Assembly: GCA_016165875.1 (NCBI GenBank)
Contig: JABBOT010000080.1
Span: 38,250,146 to 38,314,145, forward strand
DNA from: Acanthopleura granulata
Lineage: Eukaryota; Mollusca; Polyplacophora; Chitonida; Chitonidae
Direction of reading: 5' to 3'
Length of the DNA stretch: 64,000 bases
Part shown: positions 1 through 13,771 of the stretch, one piece after another
Layout: each line of letters begins with the position of its first letter
Numbering within the stretch: the stretch's first letter is position 1
The notes under the pieces: generated by a model
Told to the model about the DNA's origin: nothing
Database searches by the model: none
Seen by the model: the letters and a program-made list of their open reading frames with translations, nothing else
Position numbers and translations under genes: made by a program

Positions 1-85
1 ATTCAATTAGTTCAAGTATTAATAAGTTAAAATATTGCTTCGTTAATTCTGTTTCCAGTGTCTCTTGGGCGCTATTGCTGAAGTG

Positions 86-2134
86 ATGACAAAATTGAGC
101 GGCAGGGCGACGGCGGGTTTGGTCGTCGTGGGCATATGTATCGTGGGTGGCATGATCGGGATCATTATTTGGCAGACGGGGTTGCGGACTACGACCAATT
201 CCACCCCCAGCACTACCGCGGCCCAGGGAGGTTCACTGCCGGGGCTGCACCTGGTCAAAGAAGACTCGGATTACTTCTTGCAGTTCAAGAATAACGATGG
301 CCAGAGTTTGTTTTCGGCCCAGGTAGGTCAAACTCTAGGACCGGAAGTTCGGAGGTGCGACTCTGACGATAGCGACAGTAACTTGTGTCGAGAATGGACT
401 GGTTACGCTAAGCTGGAAGTCAAACGCCGTGAGGTCATTGACGTGCAATGTTTTGATATCAGCTGGCAAGCCACAACGTGCGTGTCTCAAATCCTCCGAG
501 ACTGTATTCATATGGCCAAGGCGCATTGGTACGGCGGTGCTGAGGACTGGTATCAGTACTGGCCACTAGAGTTTTGGAGTAGAGCCGAATCACCGTACGT
601 CGCCGGCGATTCTTATGCGCGTGATATAGGAGGCGTCATGGAGCGTTATTTCTTCAACACCAATGGTTTTGGCATCTTCATCGATAAAGAAGTTCCGCTA
701 TACGTAAGTATAAACGACACAGGTGACAACGAACTTTGTCTGGTGTCAAAGTACGATCAGCCATATAACAACTTTGACAACAGTTTGCCTCATCTTAATT
801 ATACAGTATGCAGTGCGAGTAACGTGAAGACAATACACGAATATATGTCCAACAAGTACTTTAAACGTCCAAACAAAATACCCGACGAACGGCTGTTCAC
901 AAGTCCAATATGGTCGACATGGGCTCAGTATAAGAAAGATATCAACCAGTCAGCCGTCATGGAATTCGCCAACGACATTCTGTCTAACAACTTTCCCCAT
1001 TCTCAGATTGAAATCGATGACGACTGGACAGTACATTACGGTGACATGGACTTCAACCCAGATAAGTTTCCAGATGCCGCGGGCATGGTAAAAAAGCTCT
1101 CAGATTTGGGCTTTAGGACAACAATTTGGGTTCATCCCTTTGCTAACACTGATTCCATGGCGTTTCTGGCAGGAGCTGTTGAGAGATACTTTGTCACGGA
1201 GCCAAGAGGCAGACTGCCAGCCTTAGTATCGTGGTGGCGTGGCAACACTTCCGGTATTTTGGACGTCACAAACCCAAGCGCTTTCCAATGGTACTTGAAC
1301 GACTTGAAGATGTTGCGAGAGAGTTATAACATAAGCTCATTTAAATTCGACGCAGGCGAGGTACCTTGGCTTCCGGCTGCTTACAAGACAAACCAGACAT
1401 TGCGTAACCCTGACGATTACACGACTCTCTGGGCAGAGTTGGCGTATAGGGCCGATACGGAAGTCCGGCATCAGGAAGTTAGGGTTGGATGTCGCACTCA
1501 GCACCTCCCCATATTCGTGCGCATGCTCGACAGAGACTCTAAATGGGATTATGACAACGGCCTTAAGACACTCATTCCCGTGACTTTCACGTTCGGTTTA
1601 CTGGGATATCCTTTTGTTTTGCCGGATATGATTGGAGGAAATGCTTACAACGGCAGTCTAGAAGGACGAGCTTACCCGGAGAAGGAACTCTTCATTCGCT
1701 GGCTTCAGTTAAACGCCTTTCTCCCAAGCATGCAGTTTTCAATTGTGCCTTGGAATTACGATGACGAAGTTATAAACATATCGCGTCGATATGTCAAGCT
1801 TCACGAAGAATATTCCCCCAAAATTATCCACTTAGCCAGACGGTTCAATGAGACGGGAGCCCCAATTATTCGACCTCTGTGGTGGATCGCTCCCAACGAT
1901 GAAGACGCCCAAACCATTGATACAGAGTTTCTCGTTGGTGATGATCTATTAGTGGCTCCAATTTTAGAGCGGAATGCCCGCAAGAGGGACATCTATCTCC
2001 CCGATGGACGATGGAAGGACAATCTGAGAGGTGGCGAACTCCAGGGAGGACAGTGGCACCGAAACTACTCAGTAGCTCTCCATGAACTGGCTTTCTTCAC
2101 AAAACTGAACTCAAGTTCTTTGGGCTTGGCGTAA
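86..2134 (+). CDS. MYORG: MYORG-like GH31 glycosidase, type II membrane protein (large coding exon)
   Basis: Predicted 682-residue glycoside hydrolase family 31 enzyme. From the ATG at 86 there is a very short cytoplasmic N terminus, one membrane segment at about residues 10-30, a Thr/Ser-rich linker, then a luminal GH31 barrel. Asp422 in the FKFDAGE motif (codon 1349) matches the family nucleophile. Asp484 in LDRDSKW (codon 1535) matches the acid/base position. LPDMIGGNAYNG and IEIDDDW are also typical of the MYORG branch. The vertebrate relative is an ER/Golgi alpha-galactosidase-type enzyme; the substrate here is inferred only. A pyrimidine-rich AG acceptor ends at 58 and the frame stays open back through it. 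The exon may therefore start at 59, with a 5' UTR or a few more residues encoded outside the window. No intron interrupts the rest. The C terminus (YSVALHELAFF) looks complete. Family call is firm; the start codon is less so. Confidence 0.9.
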   Translation: MTKLSGRATAGLVVVGICIVGGMIGIIIWQTGLRTTTNSTPSTTAAQGGSLPGLHLVKEDSDYFLQFKNNDGQSLFSAQVGQTLGPEVRRCDSDDSDSNLCREWTGYAKLEVKRREVIDVQCFDISWQATTCVSQILRDCIHMAKAHWYGGAEDWYQYWPLEFWSRAESPYVAGDSYARDIGGVMERYFFNTNGFGIFIDKEVPLYVSINDTGDNELCLVSKYDQPYNNFDNSLPHLNYTVCSASNVKTIHEYMSNKYFKRPNKIPDERLFTSPIWSTWAQYKKDINQSAVMEFANDILSNNFPHSQIEIDDDWTVHYGDMDFNPDKFPDAAGMVKKLSDLGFRTTIWVHPFANTDSMAFLAGAVERYFVTEPRGRLPALVSWWRGNTSGILDVTNPSAFQWYLNDLKMLRESYNISSFKFDAGEVPWLPAAYKTNQTLRNPDDYTTLWAELAYRADTEVRHQEVRVGCRTQHLPIFVRMLDRDSKWDYDNGLKTLIPVTFTFGLLGYPFVLPDMIGGNAYNGSLEGRAYPEKELFIRWLQLNAFLPSMQFSIVPWNYDDEVINISRRYVKLHEEYSPKIIHLARRFNETGAPIIRPLWWIAPNDEDAQTIDTEFLVGDDLLVAPILERNARKRDIYLPDGRWKDNLRGGELQGGQWHRNYSVALHELAFFTKLNSSSLGLA

Positions 2135-2737
2135 GGGTTCAGTTACAACGTGCCAAGCCACGCGCACGTATTTATAGTCAGACATTGTTAATGATTATAT
2201 ATATATATATATATACATAGATATATATACCTACACAACTCTTACTACAAAAATAACGTATCTTCGCAGGGTGATGCGCATTTGTATTTGTATAGGGCTG
2301 TCTGACAGCAGCACACACGCACAGAAGGGGTATATTACACGGCATTATTGCATTATTGCAAGCCAGACGCGACAGGTTTATGTATGATAAGGTGAAGAAG
2401 TATAGGATAGGAAAAATTGCAGTAATTTTCTTTAGACAAATAGTCACTTGTCAAATTGAACCATGGAAGCCAGTTGTAGCCACGCATACTTTAGTCCTTA
2501 CTACTGACTATACAGGCCAGAAAAAAGGACAGGACGATACAGACGAAGGGAACAAGCGGAAAGTACGACACAAAAGTGCGAGAGGGTGAAGTAAACGCAT
2601 CAAAAGGAGAGGCGAATTACGCAAGGACACGGCGAGGGGACAGTAATATTACTAGGTTTTGTCCATTCACACTTTTGTACTATCGACTAAAGGTCGAAAG
2701 GGGGAGATACTGCGCTTTATATAGTAAACATCCTTAA
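2135..2737. other. 3' flank of the MYORG-like gene
   Basis: Probable 3' UTR. It holds a (TA)n tract at about 2199-2216. I see no AATAAA between the stop codon and the MITE that starts at 2738, and no second gene. Confidence 0.4.
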
Positions 2738-3371
2738 AGTGAAAGACAGCTCATGTTTCGAGTTAAACTTGCCAAAAAAGTAGGACAAAATTATGTTTAT
2801 TTCGGTGAAGTATTTTTCCAATAGCCACTACGACAGTGGAAATTGACATTTGACCACCCATCGATTAACATGAAACGCAGCCATTCTGTCTGGGCTTTGA
2901 CGTCACTGTTTCAAGCGCGGGACAACTCTTCCGCCTAGGCTGTTAGGGTTATGGAGGAAACTTAATTATATGTGTAAATTTATAACATGAAATGATCAAT
3001 AAATTTACTCTCGTCAGAACGCAATTATCTGGAAATAATTTTCAGTGTTGTTCACACCTGTAGTGGTTATAATTAAAACATATAAGCTTTAAAAAAGTGT
3101 CCAGTCCCTATGTTATTAGGTGTTATATTAACATTCAACTCGGAACATTTACGTCACAGTTTATTAACAGCTGATATTTCCTGGCTCTCTGATTGGTCAG
3201 TTTGCCATAAGCATAAAAGCATGGGAGCCTTCAGATAACGGGCGGCAGCGAAATATTCCACAAAACAATTCAGCAACGATATTCATGCAAATTCAAAATG
3301 CTTTTTGTATTCAAAAGAGAAGTTTGTAAAATTTTTAATGAATAGTGTCTTATTCATGAGCTTCTTTCACT
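2738..3371. mobile_element. Non-autonomous DNA transposon (MITE) with TTAA target duplications, copy 1
   Basis: The left end at 2738 reads AGTGAAAGACAGCTCATG. The right end (3355-3371) is its inverted repeat with one base missing. Both ends are bordered by TTAA (2734-2737 and 3372-3375). The 634-bp interior aligns along its length with 30032-30687, for example at the shared block CCATTCTGTCTGGGCT, and has no coding capacity. A TTAA duplication is the hallmark of piggyBac-type insertion, so a piggyBac-mobilised MITE is the best reading. The terminal bases alone do not prove that superfamily. Confidence 0.8.
2998..3003 (+). terminator. Candidate poly(A) signal AATAAA of the MYORG-like gene
   Basis: First AATAAA after the stop codon at 2134, about 865 bases downstream and inside MITE copy 1. 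MITE copy 2 has CAAGAAAC at the matching place, so the hexamer is not conserved in the family. Use is unproven. Confidence 0.3.
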
Positions 3372-3375
3372 TTAA

Positions 3376-5880
3376 GAGTGTATAACTGGAACACAATACC
3401 AGAGAGCCATTTATTACACAATCAAACTGTTTATTAGTAAAATAAACCAGTGAAAGGTTTACATCGTAATTTACAGAACTAATATTTTTGCTTTCTATAC
3501 AGACCATGTAAGGTCAAATTTGGTATCTGTCGATGTTGTTTTTTGTCAGTTTATATATCAGTCAACCTATAAAATACACTGAAATTTTAAATAATGCTGG
3601 AGATAAAATCTTTTAAAGCTAAAATATTTGAACAGGCAGCGCCGAGGGCGATGATTGAGCACAAAGTCCAATTTTTAAGTATTTTAAGAAAATCTAAAAG
3701 TAAACACCTTGAGAAAAGATTTCCGAATGAGCATTTAATGTATAGTGCAGCATATAGATTCAGGGTTTGCATGACCTAGCTTCAGACTGACAGCTGTTAC
3801 GTTGTATACTGCAATAGCAATCGGGTGCATGGGTACGCAAAATTGGTAAAGTCACAAGACCACGCCACAAAACAAAATACACTGGCCGTGGTAACTTCAA
3901 AACCGAACGGAGAGGCGCCGGATTTGAACTTGTCAAGCTCAATACTGAGAGAACGGTTGGACTTGGGTTAACTACTTTTAGCCTTGACCTCTATGAACTT
4001 CCCAATTCAGACATCAGGCCCATACGTTTGGTTGATCTCCATATCTGAATGACCGATTTAAATATGATCAACACATCTTTGTGTATGGGGCCGAATATGT
4101 AGGCTAAACCACTAACCTTCAGCACTGTGTGGTCTGTATATATTATACGCCCTCCACTGTGAGGAGAACATCTGCTATTCATATGAAGGGCAAACAATAC
4201 AAGTTGTATATTATCAAAGAGACCATAAAAAGGGGTAATCCCCATAACCATGCGTGGTTTTCCATACCGGCAATGGAAAAATTTTCAACGCATACGGTGG
4301 CAGTTTCAAATCAAGGAGAAAGACTCCAGGAAACAGTCAATGGCGGTATTGGTTGAGTGAATCCCTGAGAGTAGGTATTCTGATGAAAAAACAGCTTAGA
4401 TAAGAAAATGCGCCGTGTTTTCATACGTTGAGCCATGACAAAATTATTAGCATTTAACACCATCAAGATCTACGGCTGTGCATGCCATCTGACCACACTT
4501 AATATGACTCGGCTTTAGGTGGTTGATTTCTGTAGCGTAGATCTGAGAATACTCTACGATGTACATTGAGAGTCAATCTCAACTCAGATCATAGTTCCTA
4601 CAAAGTTATCTGTATCCTGTGTTGTTGACATACATCAGATTCCATTTGCACAGGACCTCTTCAACCAGCGCAGCAGGTAGGGCAAACTATACTTAAAAGT
4701 ATAAGTAGCTATTAGGCTTAATAATTTTATCCAAGTTTGTCAGTGTGTCTCCTAGCGTCCATTCAAGCGGCTATGGTCTTATTAACAAACTAAAAGCTAA
4801 TGAATTAAGTTATCGTCCAGGGAAAACATGCTGTTTGCGGTGTCATTAAATATCACAGATCAACAACCTTCGATTTTCTCTTAATTTTTTTTTAGGTCTA
4901 TCAACAGTGCAATTAATAACTGGGTGTGAGCGACACTTTCATAACCACCTCTTGTGGCGCGATAGCTTGGAGTTTCTAGCGTGACCAGCTAACAGTGTAG
5001 GCGCCGTTGGAGACATTTGTGTCAATGTCATTAACAGTATACGAGTCGTAATGGACTTTCCAGGTCACATTACAAGACAAGCTTCAAAATTTAATCACTA
5101 TCCACTGAGAGTTGAGGGAGCATAGCGGAATTATGTAAAGAGAAACCGTCGAGAATTTTTTTAGTAATATTTTAGGAACGTTTTTTTGTAATGCAAGGGT
5201 TGCTCATGTATACGCAAAGTGGCGACGACAAAAACCCACTTGATCCGAGGCTCTAGGCAATATAGGCCCGTACATCTTGATAAATAATATTACCACGTTG
5301 AGCATATGGATATTTGTGATCAAAACGCTACTGAGATATATATTTTAATACGAGAATCGGGATTAGCAAAAACGGAGACTGAGAATTTTTGGTTATTCTC
5401 CCACGATATTTGTTAATCTCGACTCTCGTATTCTCGACCCACGGGTTATTTAAAGGCGCGGCTCTAGAACCCAAGTGGCCGCTCCAGTTTTTGGAACTTA
5501 AATAGATCACAAGAGCCGAATATCTCAAGGCATGTGGAAATTATATGGTGGAACAAGTCGGAAAGTATAACTTGCGACAAACTACAGCAGATAACACTGT
5601 GAACTTGTCGTTTCCACCTGCGAACCAATAAAAAACAGTTTACAATCACATGGCCATTTTCGACAGAGTCGTTAACACGGATTCCCATAGATAAACAATA
5701 ACCTTTTTTAACTAAAACGGGTTAAATGCGAAACAGTAGGAGTGATTTGTTCTTAATGATGTAAGAAAAAAGCTAATAGAATTTATTTTACAAGTTGGGC
5801 GGATTATTGTTATGTAACCATTTGGAAGGACGCTGTTAACAATATGACTTGAAATTAACTAGATGGAAATGTATTATGGG
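3376..5880. other. No recognisable gene
   Basis: AT-rich sequence with only short stop-bounded frames. I see no splice-bounded conserved exon, tRNA or long repeat here. Confidence 0.4.
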
Positions 5881-6455
5881 ATTTACTGAATATATCTTGT
5901 AGGTAGTCAAATATAACACCAATTTCAAATTCACGGAATATGTCTTGTAATCATTTAGACACATCCTCACTTTTCAAATTCAAGGATTTATTCTTGCAAT
6001 TATGATATAGAACAGCAATATCGGATTTATAAAATGTCACAGAATTGATCATAATAGAACACCTATATCGGATTTACGGCATTTCTTTTCAAACTAGTCC
6101 TATAGGGCATCAGTATCAGATACACCGAATATGCCATATTATTCTTAAAGAACATAAATATAGGTTTTACGTAATATGTTTTATATTTAGTGAGGAAAAA
6201 GCATCAATATCAGATTTACGAACTATCTCTTGTGATCAGAGAGAACACCAACATGGGATTTGCGGAGAATGTCTCAAACGTAAACAGATAAAACATCAAC
6301 TGCGGATTTATGGACCTTATCTTCCAATTAGCCAGACAGAAATCCAGTACTGGATTTACTGAATATGTCTTAAAATTAGTTAGATGAAACATCAATATCA
6401 GATTTACGGAATGTGTCCTGTACTTAATCAGACAGAACTTTAACATCGGATTTAC
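5880..6455. repeat. Degenerate minisatellite, period about 48 bp
   Basis: About eleven diverged units share the core CATCAATATCAGATTTACGGA followed by a TGTCTTGTAATTAG-like part and CAGA. Because 48 is divisible by three, the minus strand shows an accidental open frame with a 16-residue period (VNPxLxFCLxxxxxxS). There is no sign that it is expressed. Confidence 0.65.
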
Positions 6456-6489
6456 AGTACTTTTGCATTGCTGTGCAATGATGCTCACC

Positions 6490-9400
6490 TTGACAGGTGC
6501 GGGTATATATATATGATGCGGCGAAATTTAGCATTACCTATCTCACAAGTAAATATAGATTATTCGCTTGGATGTTGTCATTTTGGTGAGAACGTTCTTT
6601 TTGATTAGCTTCCCGCGAGCCGGATATTGCAGCCGTGTCCTGCAGTTTGTCATCTCCAAGAAGTGCAGGAGAACTCTCCATCTGGTGTTGATTGCGAGGG
6701 AGGAAGCGAGATCACGTGATCACGCCCCCCCCCCCCCATCCACAGCGGCCCACTCCCAGAAATAAGACAGACGCAGCTATATGTGTAGAGACATCCCCGG
6801 TATGTACGATAAGGTGAAAAAGCTTTGCAAACATTTTAGCACTGACAGTGCCAAAATAAACCAAAAAAAGCCCTGGGGGAGTACAAGAACAACTCTTCTC
6901 TGGCCAACAGGTGGAGCAGGAGGACGAAAAAACGAATCTGCGTTCTAATCCGAGAAAGTACTTCCTCAAAAATAAACGCCTCTATTGCGGAGGGCCGCAG
7001 TTAGCACTTTTGGGAGATAAAAATCGACCCAGCAGCAGTTCTAACACTTTACATTAGATACCATCACCGAACAGCATTTCCAACACCTTGTCAAACATAT
7101 TTAGCTTTGCATTTATCCTGCCGGCTTCTAGCACCTCATACAAATTATAAACACCACAGAGTCGTATCGCAGATGGTTAAACATCGGCAATAAATTTGAT
7201 AGCCTTGGCATGAATGCCACCCTCATCCCTGCTCATAATTTCTAGAATCTTCCTTGCTCCTGTCACTGCGCTGAGAGCAAAACCCATTCCACTAATTACA
7301 GCTATGTTAATGATATGAAGAGAACTTTACAGATAAAAGTTGTAATATTTATGACGTTCTTAAATTTCTGAACCAAAATATCGATGGTCGAAAAAAAAAA
7401 TGTCCATACTGGGGATAAGGGACATTAAACTTTGCCGTGTTTTGTCAGGATTCAAGCTTCAGGCCCGACATTCGCATGTCAATCGTATACAGGCGCTCCA
7501 AATCGATAATCAAAAGACTTCATTCCGAAACAACCATAAATACCATTTCCCAAAGGAATATGTAAAACATAACATATAAATAGTAAATTGAACTGGTAAT
7601 ATGTAAGGGGGAGGCCAGCCATTATAGGTAGGATATTCAACTGAAATTTCAAATTCAAACGTCAGCCTCTTGTTGACACATTATTATAGAGGTTATTTTA
7701 TATCAGGGTGGGAATGGGGGAGCTGACGTTATCAGATTAAGTACACCACTTAGGTTCAGTTGTTTAGCTTTGCAAATTAAGTTGTTAGGGATGTTAATTA
7801 TTTACTTATTTATTGTTTGTTTGTTTGTATTTAGTTTACTATAATTGGGCTGGTTGGAGATGGCTCTAGAGCTACTATGTACCGTTTCTGATAAATGAAG
7901 TTTGCAAGTTTACTACACGAACAGTATCACAAATGTTGCCCATATACAACCACCTATGTTGAAGGTGGTATCTGCAATAGGACGTACATATTTCTATATA
8001 CTATCCATCTCTGCTTAAGGTAGCTTAAACCCTCTGCCTCGGGAGCCGACTGACGATGGGATTACTTCGGTATGCCAATTATGCCAGAAGACTTTAGTGA
8101 ATGGACTGGTATACCCTCCAGCGGTACACCCGCTAATCCCTTCCGGCAGCTAACACATCGGTTAACCACAAACACTTGCAGACAAATTACCCAAGCATTT
8201 TCCACCTCTCATAGCTTCCAACTGAATAACAGCAGGAACGCTGGATTAAGGTCATGTACATTGACCCGTTCATATATAACAGTTTTCAACAGATTACCAT
8301 GTTCTGAATAAACACGAACAGCTCCCAACGCATGTTCCTGTACAGAATCAAGCATCCTTGTAGAGTTAGTGTGTCGTGGTTCAAGGCAATAGCGAGTAAT
8401 AGTTTTCAGTATTGTTTTGTGGGTCTGGAAGCAAAGCGGAGTCCTTTGAGGGCAATTATGAGGTGCCACCTCAGGTGGTCAAAATAGTTACCGATTTACC
8501 GAAGTAGATCCAGTTTTAGTGTGTACTGCCGCGGTCTGTGTCAACATTCCTGAAAGGTTTTCATCTATTTGGCCAAGTAAGCCCCACTGTAGCATTGCCA
8601 TTGTATAGCACAACGTAACTAAGTCATGAAACACGGCTCACATCACTTGTTGGTGTGCTGCTGGCAGGCACTCTTTTACACCATGATACCACATGTATTC
8701 CAGTCATTCGGTCAGGCAAACACTAAAAAGGATGTTTGTTGCGAGCAACAAGACCCACTCGCTAAATTCGGACCGACTCAAACTTTTCTTTTCACGAACT
8801 CGGAAGACGTTGTCGCATTATACATGGCCCAATTTCCGCTACACAGCTGCACCACCCAAACACATGTTATTTTGGCTCTAACCATAAACTGGATTATTAT
8901 ATATCTCATTGGGGTCGTGTCTTACCTTTTATTCATTAGTCTTGGCAGAATGCAGTGTAGGCTTAAAAACAGCTCACTTCAAAAAGAAAAGAAAAAAAGA
9001 CAATGGTTAAACCAAAGTTAAGCTATGTGGAAGTGACATCACAGATGGCGCTGCTTGTAGTCCTCACGTTTCTCCTACTGGTGAATTAGTAGTGTAGCAT
9101 TTACAGTATTGTAAGGCTGAGGAAGCAGAGTGGTAAGGCTTTTCAGTGAGAAATTTAGAAGTAGAGTTGATTTCGCTGGGAAAAAAGAAGACAAGAAATT
9201 TGTCCAAAATTATTGTTTGACTGTTCTTCTGTTTGAAGAGGATAACTTCAAGTGTTCATGGCTGAAGCAAAGTAAAGTACATGTCTACTGCTGTTGTTTT
9301 TTATTCTCTTTCAGGTAAACATAGCTGATTTGGTTTTAGGTAAAATGAAGTAGAAAATGAATATTTATAATAAAAAGAGTTGGATTAAATTAATGGTATT

Positions 9401-12400
9401 ACAATTTAACACGAAAATATCTGGAAAAAAATATTTATTATTTGAAAGGTATGACACAGCGTAACCCACAGCCACCCGGAGGTTGCAGGCAAACTTTATT
9501 GCTTCTGACTGGAGAGGAAGTATGCCTACGTTTGCCAGATCTGGACGTGAACTCACAGCATTCACAATGATGAGAGGCTCATGGGTCATTGGGAAATGTC
9601 TTACTATAAAGTTACGATTTGGTTATTGAAAACTCATGGAATTTCATGTTATTACCTTCCTATGTCTTACTATTATTATTTTTGGTGGTGGGTGGTAAAA
9701 TACACAGACGCTGCATCCATTATACTTGTTCATATAGCTTAGCCCACCTATGGTCCCCAAATAATCCTCCTTAGTCTCAACAGGCTGAATATTTCTGACA
9801 ACTGCCAATCAACAATCTCTCCCTTTTAAGCCACACACTTTTGTAACGGTTTATTATTCCGAAAGGTGGTTTTGTGAAAATAAACTCACATAATTTGTCA
9901 ATGCTTAATTCTTCTGAGTTGCCAAATATCTGAATTATACCGACGAATTTTTGAACTATTTCATCCATTTCCAACATTTTGGTATTGTTTTGAACATTGG
10001 CGGAAGTTTACCCGACTTTACAGATGCATAAGCATGTTTAGTATACTGTAAATTGAAACTCAATACGTAGTCAGTAACTTTTCGTCTGATAAATTTTGAT
10101 CTGTTTTCGCCCAATTTTGAAAAAACAAAATCATGTCTTATTTGCTCTGGTATAGATTTGGCCCAGCTACTGTCAGCTCAACTAAGCGTGTCGTGCTTTC
10201 ACGATTTAATACTTCTAGAATGCTTGTTTCCAGATGCAATAGTTTATGAAAACCCAGTGTTGGAGTCAGCTCAAACATTCCCATGTGTACAATTCACTTA
10301 AGCATCTGAATTCAAGATATTACCACGTGAAAGAGAGGTCTAATCAATACTTCTGTTTTAAGACCACCGTATGCTTTTTGGTCCTGCAATTGCACTACGC
10401 AATAACCACACCCCTTTTAAACTGATCAGGTTCTAGTTACGACTTGCAGTTGAATAGTTTGGCCAAAGACTAATGGTCTGGGAAATAAATGAACAATGTC
10501 AGTCTCGGCATTTGAATGTTAACTGCACAGAACTCAGAATGAGCTCGTCTACATTTCACTTGTAACACTGAACAGCCCTGACTTCAGGGTGAAGCAAAAG
10601 CTTCGTATTCCACGCATTAAAAATATTATTTCCCCATTTATGTATGTCTAGATTGACGATTGGTATATAAGCACAAACTTCATTATAAAGACTGACTTAT
10701 TCATATGTGTAGAACCGGCAGACATTCCAAGGACGTCATAGAAATTCCTCAAATATTCGGTACGGATCGTGTATCCCACCTGTCAACGCTCTCCTCCACA
10801 CATGTGAACCGTCCACATTACACATTACATAGGGTCAGAAAGAAAGTTGTTTTCCACTTCCCATTCACAACGTTCCCTTCATTGAGACATTCCTTTCCTG
10901 GAGATAGCAATCTCGGATCTGACAAAGAAACGAGAAAACCAGATCGAGGGAGAGCGAAAGATAAACTCGTACATAAACATGTATACCACACGACTGCTTT
11001 GCTGTGATGTCTTTCGGCAAGTAATGAGAATGGGGATTCCGAGTAAAACCGCTGATAATATAGAAATGCTATCGGTATTTGTCACGTCATTGACCGAAAT
11101 AGAAATATCAATTGCACCTCTAGAACAAGGTCACTCTTAAGGAAAGTTCCATAAAGTTTTTCTCACAATCTTTCGGTTTTGATATATACCTTCGGGGGAA
11201 AGATACGCTTTTCTTGCCAATATATATACATGTACACCGAGGTCCCAGCGTTTCTATTTTTTACACAACTATCAATTGAAACTGTCTTCCTTCCTTTATG
11301 TAAAAGTGATGTTCTGTGTTCAATTTTGAAAATTTTATCTATTGAACATTGAATAGTACCGTATATCGCCACGGAAAAATAACAGTAGAGATAAATTTGA
11401 AGTCAATCCGTCAGATTTGTCCACCATATACGCAATTTATAAACATGTATTAAAAAAAACGGAATAAAAAGAAAAAATGTGTACCATTGTTAACCTCCCT
11501 CTTTTCTGTTTCCATAATGCATAGACATAATTCAACGTCGTAAGAATAATACGGTCAGCAATATATTAACAAAGATTATACATAGTTCCGTGAAATTTGA
11601 GGCCAGCGTCATTCTAGTGACATTTCCAATGAGGTAAAAGTTATAAATACACTTATGCTACACGAAGTTTCAAGATCACTAGTTTCACGATAAAAAACGC
11701 CAGTCCAAGTTCGAAATGTGCTTTGCCTTTCTTTTTATAAATGTACATTTTTGCTGAAAAGAACTCCTGGCAAAATCTTTAGACCAAACTGCAATCATTC
11801 GCCTTTCTACACACGCATAATCGGTGGCCATGTAAGCACTTGACAGTTTCTGCCAATAACAATTCTTGCACTAACGAATTGTTATGGCTCCTGCTCTTAT
11901 AATAAGGTTCCACATGGGATGATTCCATATATACAGTAATATATAACTGTACAATAACACTCCACGAATCATCCATTACTTCTGTCATTGCCCAATACTA
12001 ATGTGACAACATGTAATTAACACACAAAAAGAACGAGTGACAACAATAATACAGCTGTACGCAAGTCAAAATGCATGTTGTGGGTCTTTATTCTCGTTTA
12101 CATGAAAATGTAAACAATCGTTTTTAAATTATCAAGAATCTTTGCATGTAATCAGACTTTGTATATAACGAAATGTCAAAACTTTAAACAAATATTTCCA
12201 CCGAAGTAAATTGTCTGACTTTTTAATATCCTTGATCATATATATACACTTACAAGCAAATCACAGAAAGCAAAGGCGTATGAACAAAATACAGCCTTTT
12301 TGTCAAAGTCCAGTTACGTTGTCGTCCACAGGGAGTCATGGAATCTGTATCAACCATGATAAAATTAGGCCTATGGTTATGCTTTAATATTTACTGAGAT

Positions 12401-13770
12401 ACATGATATCAACTGATCGCCATCTGTCTTTACTTAGTTATCAGTTTATTCGATTTATTATATGTCAAGTTTCACATAAAACAAATACATGGTAGCATAA
12501 TTTAAACAAACATTTAACATTTTGTTTTACAAAGGCAAACACCGATTAAGACTTTAATCTTACTACCCAAGTAACATTCGTTAGATTTGAGAAAATCGGT
12601 CGACGAATTGATGAAGTTTAAATATACCAGCCTTTGAGTTTCTAAAGTAATGCGTTTAAACATTACGTATTTCCCTGCGTTGAAACAAAATTCTCCAAGA
12701 ACAATATATTTATTTACACCAAGCTTAAATCTTCAAAACAATGCGAAAATCTTACACTTCTTTGTCATCATTCGCAAGCTTTACTATCACAGAAACCTTT
12801 TATTCATCTATATTTAGAGACCAATAAAGTCGAACAATATGTTAAATTGTAAATGTATTTATCTTCCCGTCCACATCATACTTAACGAGAACCAGGGTAA
12901 TGTACATACCATGTAAATTAAACAGCTGAACCACCAACAAGAATATATGCTATGTTTGTGCAAATATTCGTTACTTAGGCAAGCAATAAGCGATATTCAT
13001 TAATAATAAGTCCATTGCTTTGAAGTACTTATATATCTCACCAGTGACATAGAAAACCGACGGCAATTTGACGGCAAGGTATAATGGGTTGTGCTTCTTC
13101 TGGAAAATGTAGGCAGGAGTTGTTGAATGTCAACTATAGACGTGGTAAGAGTCCATGTGTGACACAGAGCAACCCCATTTGTTATAGAAGATACTATTTT
13201 GACATTGCACCCTTTCTTCAACACACCTGTAATAACACATAATCATTTTCGAAAATCATTGGTATGCCATTTTTCCTGGAATACTTCCAACTGCAATCAC
13301 TCTCTGAGTCCAAACTTCCTGAATTCTCGGAACAAAAATAACCTGGCCTGAACGAAACTCCTGGAACGTTAAAGCCTGCGATACCAGGCGTGTCACACCG
13401 CCCATAGATAACGGAATATATACAGCAACAAGGAACTGCATTCCAGAAGATCATGGAAGGCCAGAAGGCCAGTCCCGCTGTAATCTTTATCTCTCAGTCT
13501 CTCAATCGCCTTTCATCTGAGAAGTTATCAGGGATCCAAGGTTCACTGAGCGGCTAAGCATCCATTCTGAAATTGAGCCATTTTTACTAAGCCACTTTGC
13601 CGCCACAGGTTTCTTCTTCCCCATACCCTAGTGAGATAACTCGCTTAGGTCAGAACTGTCAAGAGGTGACCTTTGTCCACTCAATGTGAAGTCACACATT
13701 TCGTAGTCATCGGAAGGTTTACTTTGATGACATCATTTATACAACACGTCAGAATGGTCTATTCCGTGAA
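6490..13770. other. No recognisable gene (7.3 kb)
   Basis: Contains a C13 run at about 6726 and scattered AT-rich simple sequence. The longest open frames (about 100-131 codons, for example 8626-9021 plus) match no family I know and lack splice context. The lower part, below 13771, lies downstream of the minus-strand EGFR-like gene and may include its 3' UTR. Confidence 0.35.
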
Positions 13771-13771
13771 A

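Noticed and set aside
8626..9021. 131-codon plus-strand frame with a hydrophobic stretch
   Set aside because: No recognisable motif. The hydrophobic part comes from AT-rich sequence, and the end is a poly-A-rich lysine run.
13218..13454. Minus-strand frames with several cysteines downstream of the EGFR-like stop
   Set aside because: Considered as a continuation of the EGFR-like repeats, but cysteine spacing does not fit and the preceding exon already ends in a stop.
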